From Halorubrum sp. 48-1-W (GTDB taxonomy: Archaea; Halobacteriota; Halobacteria; Halobacteriales; Haloferacaceae), in NCBI RefSeq assembly GCF_003287355.1, contig NZ_QMIM01000037.1:1-46718 (forward strand): 46,718 nt of DNA, written 5' to 3'. Below the pieces are notes generated by a model. The model made no database searches, had not been told where the DNA came from, and worked only from the letters and a program-made list of their open reading frames with translations. Below, piece after piece: positions 34,562 through 41,031 of this stretch (positions are counted from its first letter, which is position 1; each line of letters begins with the position of its first letter). The translations under genes were made by a program, and so were the position numbers.

Positions 34562-35545
34562 ATGAGCGACCAGCCAGATATCGTCGTCCTCCGTGAGGGG
34601 ACCGAGGGACTGTCGATGGGATCGTACGCCGAGACGCTCCGCGAGCGCCTTCCGGACCACGAGGTCGCGCTGGCGAGGACGCCCACAGCGGAGCGCGAGC
34701 TCGTCCCGCGGGCGCGAGTCGTCACCGGGATCACGGTCGAGGAGGCACTGATAGCCGACGCGGACCGACTGGAACTCTTCGCCTGTACCTTCGCCGGGAC
34801 CGACCACGTGCCCGTGGACGCGCTCACGGACCGTGGCGTGGCCGTCACCAACGCCGGCGGGATCCACGCGCCGGGGATCGCGGAGCAGTCGATCGCGAAC
34901 ATGCTCGTGTTCGCCCGACGGCTCCACGAGGGATGGCGGCGCAAGTCGAACGCGGAGTGGCGGCACTTCCAGTCGTACGAGTTCACGGACAGCACCGTCA
35001 CCGTGATCGGGCTCGGCTCCATCGGCCAGCACGTCGTCCAACGGCTCGAGGGGTTCGACGTGGAGACGATCGGCGTCCGGTACACGCCCTCGAAGGGCGG
35101 CCCCACGGACGAGGTGATCGGCTTCGAGGAGGACGCGATCCACGACGCGCTCGCCCGGAGCGACTACGTCGTGATCGCGTGCCCGCTCAACGACCTCACG
35201 TGGGGGCTGATCGGCGAGGCGGAGCTCGCGACCCTGCCGCCGCACGCGGTGGTCGTCAACGCCGCCCGCGGCGGGATCGTTGATACCGACGCGCTCGTCT
35301 CCGCGCTCCGCTCCAGCGGACTCCGCGGGGCCGCCCTCGACGTCACCGACCCCGAACCGCTCCCCGCGGACCACCCGCTCTGGGACCTCGAGAACTGCCT
35401 CATCACGCCGCACACGGGCGGCCACACGCCGAAACACTGGGACCGACTCGCCGACATCGTCGCCGACAACGTTACCGCCCTCGACGCCGACGGCGACCCC
35501 ACCGACCTCCGGAACCTCGTCGCCGTCCCCCACGACGCCGAGTGA
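34562..35545 (+). CDS. D-2-hydroxyacid dehydrogenase
   Basis: A 327-residue NAD(P)-dependent enzyme of the D-isomer-specific 2-hydroxyacid dehydrogenase family, reducing 2-oxoacids. The dinucleotide motif is GLGSIGQHVVQRL near residue 146. The catalytic trio is visible as Arg in NAARGGIVD, Glu in DVTDPEPLP and His in ITPHTGGHTP. Start ATG 34562 yields the usual N-terminus; the leader from the shared promoter is about 75 nt and contains a 36-codon out-of-frame ORF from ATG 34486. It is divergent from the amidohydrolase and shares operator copy 3. Its substrate in the pathway is unknown. Confidence 0.9.
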   Translation: MSDQPDIVVLREGTEGLSMGSYAETLRERLPDHEVALARTPTAERELVPRARVVTGITVEEALIADADRLELFACTFAGTDHVPVDALTDRGVAVTNAGGIHAPGIAEQSIANMLVFARRLHEGWRRKSNAEWRHFQSYEFTDSTVTVIGLGSIGQHVVQRLEGFDVETIGVRYTPSKGGPTDEVIGFEEDAIHDALARSDYVVIACPLNDLTWGLIGEAELATLPPHAVVVNAARGGIVDTDALVSALRSSGLRGAALDVTDPEPLPADHPLWDLENCLITPHTGGHTPKHWDRLADIVADNVTALDADGDPTDLRNLVAVPHDAE

Positions 35546-35582
35546 GCGGAGTCACCCTCCGGCCCGGCCGGGACTCACGGGG

Positions 35583-36557
35583 TCACCGACGTCGTTCACC
35601 GGGACGGTCGAAGACGTCGTCGAGACGCCCCGCTGCGAGTCCGACGATCGTCCGAATACGCGTCTTCTGAAGGTTCAGGTCGCTGTAGTAACACCCGACC
35701 TCCTGGAGGCTCCGCTCGCTCCCGGGGAAGCCGTAGGTGTCCCGTGCGAGACGACCCTCGGGGCATCGCGTGGTCGCGACGATCGGGACGCCGTTCTCGG
35801 AGATGGACCGCAACTCGGGGACGAGCTTCGGGGGGACGTGGCCGGCACCAGTCGTCGCGAGACAGAGCGCGTCGCTGTCGTGGGCGGGGGCGAGGTGCTC
35901 CGGCGGCATGTCCGCGGTCACGAAGGCTGAGTACACGTCGTTCGTGAGGTCGTCGTACGGGACGGTGAGCTCCGGATCGGGCGACTCCGGCGTACGGCGC
36001 CACGTGACGCGCGATTCGTCGACGACACCGAGCGGGCCGAACTCCGGCGACCTGAACGTATCGACGTTCATGGAGTTCGTCTTCGTCACCTCCCGGGCCG
36101 CGTGAACGCGGTCGTTGAACGCGACGAGAACGCGTCCTGACGCGTGGTCGTCCGTCGTCGTTTTCACGCTGGCGAGGAGGTTCGCGGGGCCGTCGGGGCT
36201 CGGGAGGGACGGGTTCCGCATCGCTCCCGTAAAGACCACCGGGGTCTCGCCGCGATAACAGAGGTCGACGAAGTACGCCGACTCCTCGAGAACGTCCGTC
36301 CCCTGCGTGACGACGACGCCGTCGACGTTCCCGTCGTCGTCGAGTTCCGTCAGGAACCGTGCGAGTTCCCCCATCCGTTCGACGGTGAAGTGCGCGCTCG
36401 GGACGTTGGAGAACTCCCGCGTGTCGATGTCCGCGACGTCGGCGAGTTCGGGAACGGCGGAGACGAGGTCCTCGCCGGTGAGTTCCGGGCTCGCATCCCC
36501 TCCGGAGTCCGCCGTTGAGGCGATCGTGCCGCCGGTAGAAACGACAGTTACCGTCAT
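35583..36557 (-). CDS. Asparaginase-family amidohydrolase
   Basis: A 324-residue enzyme of the bacterial-type asparaginase/glutaminase family, hydrolysing asparagine to aspartate and ammonia. The first nucleophile threonine is in VSTGGTIAST near residue 10, and the second active-site motif is VVTQGTDVLEESAYFVDL near residue 84, followed by VVFTGAMRNPS. The C-terminal domain has TTGAGHVPPKLVPEL. ATG 36557 is chosen because it begins directly with the first beta strand and has a CCTTATG box about 27 nt upstream on the minus strand. No signal peptide, so it is cytoplasmic (type I-like location). It is divergent from the ectoine-hydrolase-like gene and convergent with the dehydrogenase. Confidence 0.88.
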   Translation of the reverse strand: MTVTVVSTGGTIASTADSGGDASPELTGEDLVSAVPELADVADIDTREFSNVPSAHFTVERMGELARFLTELDDDGNVDGVVVTQGTDVLEESAYFVDLCYRGETPVVFTGAMRNPSLPSPDGPANLLASVKTTTDDHASGRVLVAFNDRVHAAREVTKTNSMNVDTFRSPEFGPLGVVDESRVTWRRTPESPDPELTVPYDDLTNDVYSAFVTADMPPEHLAPAHDSDALCLATTGAGHVPPKLVPELRSISENGVPIVATTRCPEGRLARDTYGFPGSERSLQEVGCYYSDLNLQKTRIRTIVGLAAGRLDDVFDRPGERRR

Positions 36558-36701
36558 GTCCCCTCCTGCCCGGCGAACTCGCATAAGGATTTCTGCGTCC
36601 AGGAGACCGCCAGCCCCGGCGGACAAGTAAACGGTTTCCGTAGCTCTGGTACACGAAATATTTTACACCCACGTGAGAGAAGCACCCATAGAGCCCGGAC
36701 C
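36558..36701. promoter_or_regulatory. Divergent promoter, asparaginase / doeA-like gene
   Basis: The leftward TATA-like element is CCTTATGCG on the minus strand near 36581-36589. The rightward one is AAATATTTTA at 36656-36665. Overlapping its left edge is TACACGA (36650-36656), identical to the left half of operator copy 3, but the matching right arm is absent. Confidence 0.45.
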
Positions 36702-37880
36702 ATGCCACACGATGTCTTTCCGCGGTCGGAGTACGAATCGCGGGTCGAACGCACCAGAGAGCGACTCCACGAGCGCGACCTCGACGCCATCGTGGTCGCG
36801 GATCCGGCGAACATGAACTACCTCGCGGGCTACGACGGCTGGTCCTTCTACGTCCACCAAGCCGTCGTCGTCGCCCGCGACTACCCGGAGCCGGTCTGGG
36901 TGGGTCGGGACATGGACCGCAACGGTGCCCGCGCGACGACGTGGCTCGCGGAGGAGAACATGCGTGCGTACAGCGACGACCACGTCCACTCGCCGTACGA
37001 CCTCCACCCGATGGACTTCCTCGCGGACGTGCTCGCGGACCTGGAGGTCGCGGGCGGTCGGATCGGCCTGGAGATGGACGCCGCCTACTTCACGGCGAAG
37101 TCGTACACCCGGCTCCAGTCACAGCTACCGAAGGCGGAGTTCGTCGACGCCGACCTGCTCGTCAACTGGCTCCGGATCCGAAAGTCCGACCGGGAGATCG
37201 AGTATATGAAGGAGGCCGCCAGGATCTCCGAGGAGGCGATGCTCGCGGGGCTCGACGCCATCGAGGCGGGCGTCCCCGAGTACGAGGCTGCCGCCGCGAT
37301 CTACGATCGGCTGATCCGCGGCACCGACGACTACGGCGGCGACTACCCCGCGATCGTCCCGCTCATGCCCTCCGGCGACCACACGGGGACGCCACATCTC
37401 ACCTGGACCGACCGCGAGTTCGAGGAGGGTGATCCCGTCCTCATCGAGCTGTCGGGGTGTCGCCACCGCTACCACTCGCCGCTCGCGCGGACGACGTTCG
37501 TCGGCGATCCGCCGACGGCCATCGAGGAGACGGCCGACGTCGTCGTCGAGGGGATCGAGGCCGCACTCGACGTCGTCGAACCGGGCGTCACCTGCGAGCG
37601 CGTCGAGCGGGAGTGGCGCGAGACGATAGCGCAGTACGGCGTCGAAAAGGAGGACCGAATCGGCTACTCGATGGGGCTCGGCTACCCGCCGGACTGGGGC
37701 GAACACACCGCCAGCATCCGGCCCGGCGACGAGACTGTCATGGAAGAGGGGATGACCTTCCACATGATCCCCGGATTGTGGGAAGACGAGTTCGGCGTCG
37801 AACTCAGCGAGACGTTCCGGGTCACCTCGACGGGCGCGGAGACGCTCGCGGACTTCCCGCGTCGCCTGTTCACGGCCTGA
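36702..37880 (+). CDS. doeA: Ectoine hydrolase-like M24 protein
   Basis: A 392-residue creatinase/aminopeptidase-fold protein. It resembles DoeA/EutD ectoine hydrolase rather than Xaa-Pro peptidases: the N-terminal blocks DPANMNYLAGYDGWSFYVHQ and MDRNGARATTWL, then HPMDFLADVL, GGDYPAIVPLMPSGDHTGTP, GCRHRYHSPLARTTF and LGYPPDWGEHTASIRPGDE are as I know them from ectoine hydrolases. That enzyme opens the ectoine ring to N-acetyl-L-2,4-diaminobutyrate. The length (about 400) fits. Neighbours supply a transporter, a deacetylase candidate and a transaminase. The alternative is a creatinase- or dipeptidase-type relative. A DoeC-type semialdehyde dehydrogenase is not in the window. Confidence 0.8.
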   Translation: MPHDVFPRSEYESRVERTRERLHERDLDAIVVADPANMNYLAGYDGWSFYVHQAVVVARDYPEPVWVGRDMDRNGARATTWLAEENMRAYSDDHVHSPYDLHPMDFLADVLADLEVAGGRIGLEMDAAYFTAKSYTRLQSQLPKAEFVDADLLVNWLRIRKSDREIEYMKEAARISEEAMLAGLDAIEAGVPEYEAAAAIYDRLIRGTDDYGGDYPAIVPLMPSGDHTGTPHLTWTDREFEEGDPVLIELSGCRHRYHSPLARTTFVGDPPTAIEETADVVVEGIEAALDVVEPGVTCERVEREWRETIAQYGVEKEDRIGYSMGLGYPPDWGEHTASIRPGDETVMEEGMTFHMIPGLWEDEFGVELSETFRVTSTGAETLADFPRRLFTA

Positions 37881-37904
37881 GAAACGGACGCCGGCGACGG
37901 TTCG

Positions 37905-37945
37905 CTCGACGCGGACGGGGATCCTCTCGACGCGGACGGGGGATC
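37905..37945. repeat. Short direct repeat between convergent genes
   Basis: CTCGACGCGGACGGGGATC occurs at 37905-37923 and again, with one extra G, at 37926-37945, reaching the stop codon of the flavoprotein gene. Confidence 0.8.
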
Positions 37946-39371
37946 ACTCCTCCAGCGTTCCGTTCAACACCTTCGCAGCGACCAGTATCGGGTCCCAGAC
38001 CGGGCTGAACGGCGGCGCGTACGCCAAATCGAGGCGTTCGACTTCGGGGACGGTGAGGTCCGCCTCCAGGGCGGTCGCGAGGGTGTTCACCCGCACGGCC
38101 GCGCGGTCCGGCCCGACGATGCTCCCGCCGATCAGCCGGTTCGTGTCGCGGTCGGCCACGAGCGTGACGTCGGTCTCGGCGGACCCAGGGTAGTAGCCCG
38201 ATCGAGAGCCCGCGGTGATCGTCTCGCGTACGGGGTCGAACCCCGCTTCGATCGCCGCCCCTTCCTCGAGGAAGCCGACGCGGCCGCACTCCTGGTCGAA
38301 CGCCTTGACGACGGCCGTCCCGGCGATCTCGCCGACCGGCGTCGGGTCGCCGGCGACCGTGGCGCCGATCGCGCGACCGGACCGGTTCGCCGTGAGCCCG
38401 AGGGGCATCCAGGCCTCCTCGCCGGTGACCGCGTGGATCGCCGTCGCGCAGTCGCCGGCGGCGTACACGTCCGGGAGGTTCGTCCGCCCGTACTCGTCGG
38501 TCCGGACCGCGCCGCCCTCGCCGAGTTCGACGCCCGTCCCGGAGAGCAGTTCCGTGTTCGGTTCGATCCCGACGCCGACGACCGCGAGGTCGACGGGGAA
38601 CCGCTCGCCGTCGACCGCGACCGCCTCGATCCGGTCGTCGCCGACGAGCGCCTCGACGGGCCTCCCGGTGTGGACGGTTACGCCCCGGTCCGTGAGTTCG
38701 TCTTCGACGCGCTCGCCGACCGCCTCGCCGAACGGCGGGAGGAGACGCTCGGAGCGCTGAAAGAGGTGAACGTCGAGCCCGCGACCGGTGAGCGCCTCCG
38801 CCATCTCGACGCCGACGTATCCGCCGCCGACGATCGCGGCGGTCTCCGGCGCCGGCAGGGCTGCGTTGTGGTCGACGCGCTCGCGGTCGACGGCCGACAC
38901 GTCGGCACGGTCCGGGTCGTACTCGTCGGGGTCGGCGACGTACGCGTCGATCGCCGCCGCGGCGTCCATGTCGTGGAGAGTGAATGCGCCGTCGGTCCCC
39001 CGCACGTCGAAGGGGCCGGTGACCGCCCGGCCGCCCGTCGCGACGAGCAGGTCCCCGTACGGCTCCTCGAACGTCTCCCCGGCCGCGGTTCGCACCGAGA
39101 CGCGCTTCACCTCGGGGTCGACGCCGACGACCTCGTGGCCGCGCCGGAGGTCGATCCCGCGGTCGGCGACCTCGCTCGGCGACAGCGAGAGCAGATTCGA
39201 GAGACGCGCTATCCGCCCCTCGATGAAGTACGGCATCCCGCAGTAGGCGAACGAGATCCAGCGGCCCTTCTCGAAGACGACGACGTCGCGGTCGGGGTCC
39301 TCCCGGCGGCACTTGCTGGCGGCGCTCAGTCCGGCCGCGTCGGCACCGACGACGACGAACGGGTCGGTCAT
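37944..39371 (-). CDS. FAD-dependent pyridine nucleotide-disulfide oxidoreductase (CoA-disulfide reductase-like)
   Basis: A 475-residue flavoprotein. The FAD-binding motif is VVVGADAAGLSAASKC at the N-terminus, and the single redox cysteine is Cys44 in SFAYCGMPYF, the arrangement of CoA-disulfide reductases and NADH oxidases. The NAD(P) motif is AAIVGGGYVGVEMAEAL near residue 185, and the second FAD motif is VYAAGDCATAIHAVTG. A C-terminal dimerisation domain follows. ATG 39371 is chosen as it starts the first strand; a TATA-like CTTTTTGG lies about 27 nt upstream on the minus strand. It probably maintains thiol redox or reduces oxygen/peroxide; the electron acceptor is uncertain. Confidence 0.88.
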   Translation of the reverse strand: MTDPFVVVGADAAGLSAASKCRREDPDRDVVVFEKGRWISFAYCGMPYFIEGRIARLSNLLSLSPSEVADRGIDLRRGHEVVGVDPEVKRVSVRTAAGETFEEPYGDLLVATGGRAVTGPFDVRGTDGAFTLHDMDAAAAIDAYVADPDEYDPDRADVSAVDRERVDHNAALPAPETAAIVGGGYVGVEMAEALTGRGLDVHLFQRSERLLPPFGEAVGERVEDELTDRGVTVHTGRPVEALVGDDRIEAVAVDGERFPVDLAVVGVGIEPNTELLSGTGVELGEGGAVRTDEYGRTNLPDVYAAGDCATAIHAVTGEEAWMPLGLTANRSGRAIGATVAGDPTPVGEIAGTAVVKAFDQECGRVGFLEEGAAIEAGFDPVRETITAGSRSGYYPGSAETDVTLVADRDTNRLIGGSIVGPDRAAVRVNTLATALEADLTVPEVERLDLAYAPPFSPVWDPILVAAKVLNGTLEE

Positions 39372-39432
39372 GTACGGACGGTCGCCGACCGCGACCAAAA
39401 AGCCGTCCCCGGCGTGCGCGGTGGACGCATCG

Positions 39433-39486
39433 GGCTCGCGGAGAGGCCCGTCTGGCTCGCGGGGAGGCCCGTCTGGCTCGCGGGGA
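39433..39486. repeat. 21-bp tandem repeat, 2.6 copies, between two minus-strand genes
   Basis: Units start GGCTCGCGG at 39433, 39454 and 39475 (partial); the first two differ at one base. The repeat lies between the DHH-family gene's stop and the flavoprotein promoter. Confidence 0.85.
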
Positions 39487-39498
39487 CGTGTCCGTCGC

Positions 39499-40962
39499 CT
39501 ACGAGCCGTTCCCGCCCTCCGCCGCGCCCTCGACGCCGAGCGCGTCGAAGAGCTTCCGGCGGACCGCCTCCTCGGTGAGGTGGAGGAGGGTGTCGCGGTT
39601 GCCGCCGCTCGCCTCGATGCCGGTGAAGATGCCGAGCGGGATCTCGACGGAGCCCTGCGTCGAGTGGCCGGCGGCGTCGCCCATGTCGTCGAACGCCTCC
39701 TGGAGGACGTTCCCGATGTTGAGCCGGATGTCCTTCGAGCGGGCTGCGAGATAGATGTTGTCGTCGGCGATCCCGAGCACGGCCGTCGTGGTGATCCCCT
39801 CCAGGTTCAACAGGTGTTGGGCCGCCTGCGCGAGCGCCTCGCGGTCGCGGATGAACCCGGCCGTCGAGAAGAGGTGGCTCCCCTGGACCTGCCGGTTCTG
39901 TATCGCCTCGGCCAGGACGTCGAGCGTCTCCGGCGACATCGACGGCGACTCCACCTGCTCGAGGGTGTCGTGGTTGGCGAACGGGTGGAGGTACGCGGCG
40001 GCGGTGAGGTCCGCGGGCGTGGTGTCGCGTTTGAAATCCAGCGTCTCCGCGCGGATCCCGTACAGCAGGGCGGTCGCGACCGCCTCCGTCGGCGACTGAT
40101 CGAACTCCTGGAGGTACTTCGTGAGGATCGTCGACGTCGAGGAGACGTTGGTCCGGACGTCGACGAACCGGGCGTCCGGCGGCGCGTCCGACTCGAGGTG
40201 GTCGATGTAGACGTCGATCCCCGTCTCGAGGTCCACGTCGTCCTCGGTGGACTTCGCGAGGTCGACGGCAGCGACCGTCGCGTACTCCGAGAGCGGCGGC
40301 GCGTCCGCCCGGGAGCGCAAGTCGATGCCAAGCAGGTTCACGAACGCCCGGTTCTCCTGGTGGCCCACGTCGCCGGAGTAGAGGATGTCGGCCTCGACGC
40401 CGAACGCGTCCGCGATCGCCTGGAGCGCGGTCGCCGACGCGATCGAGTCCGGCTCGGGGTTGTCGTGGGTGAGGATCGCCATCCGACCGCCGCCGCCCTC
40501 GATTATCTCCGCGAGCTGTCGGGCCATGTACTCCAGTTCGCCCGTCTCGAGCGACTGGAGGGCGCTGTCGGCGATCACGGTCGACGGGTTGATCACCACG
40601 TCCGCGCCGCGCTCGCGCAGTTCGTCCTCGCTGACCGGGTCGGACGCGCGCACGACGACGTACTGGTCGCCGTCGCGCTCGCGGATCGCCGAGACGGCCG
40701 CCTTGTTGGCCTCGACGTCGGACGCGAGGATCAACACGATGTCCCGGTCGTCGAGCGCGTCGACGACGTCGGGGTCCGCGATGTCCTGGACGCGGGCGTT
40801 GAGGTCCTGGTCCCGGAGCGCCTCGACGCGGCTCTCGTCGCGGTCGAGGATGAGCACGTCCTTGCCGCGATCGGAGAGCGACTCCGCGACCGCGTGCCCG
40901 ACGCTCCCACAGCCGAGGATCGCGTATCGCGTGCGTGCCGAGCCGGATGCGCCACTACTCAT
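39499..40962 (-). CDS. TrkA-N (RCK) / DHH-family phosphoesterase fusion
   Basis: A 487-residue protein joining an N-terminal RCK Rossmann domain (about 10-125, ILGCGSVGHAVAESL) to a DHH/DHHA1 phosphoesterase (about 155-480). The DHH part has ILTHDNPEPDSIASATAL, a motif III that reads IDHLESD instead of DHH, and a DHHA1-like GDAAGHSTQGSVEIPLGIF near residue 430. Such proteins are common in haloarchaea and may cleave short nucleotides or cyclic dinucleotides with nucleotide sensing by the RCK domain; this is inference. ATG 40962 has a TATA-like CGTTAAGTG about 27 nt upstream on the minus strand. Confidence 0.88.
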   Translation of the reverse strand: MSSGASGSARTRYAILGCGSVGHAVAESLSDRGKDVLILDRDESRVEALRDQDLNARVQDIADPDVVDALDDRDIVLILASDVEANKAAVSAIRERDGDQYVVVRASDPVSEDELRERGADVVINPSTVIADSALQSLETGELEYMARQLAEIIEGGGGRMAILTHDNPEPDSIASATALQAIADAFGVEADILYSGDVGHQENRAFVNLLGIDLRSRADAPPLSEYATVAAVDLAKSTEDDVDLETGIDVYIDHLESDAPPDARFVDVRTNVSSTSTILTKYLQEFDQSPTEAVATALLYGIRAETLDFKRDTTPADLTAAAYLHPFANHDTLEQVESPSMSPETLDVLAEAIQNRQVQGSHLFSTAGFIRDREALAQAAQHLLNLEGITTTAVLGIADDNIYLAARSKDIRLNIGNVLQEAFDDMGDAAGHSTQGSVEIPLGIFTGIEASGGNRDTLLHLTEEAVRRKLFDALGVEGAAEGGNGS

Positions 40963-41031
40963 TGACCCCGATTTCCGCGGGACGACACTTAACGAGTGCG
41001 CTCTCGGCGCGGCGGGAACGACGGCCCTCGA

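Noticed and set aside
34486-34596. 36-codon ORF starting at the end of operator copy 3
   Set aside because: It overlaps the dehydrogenase start out of frame by 35 nt and is proline-rich without family; more likely untranslated leader.
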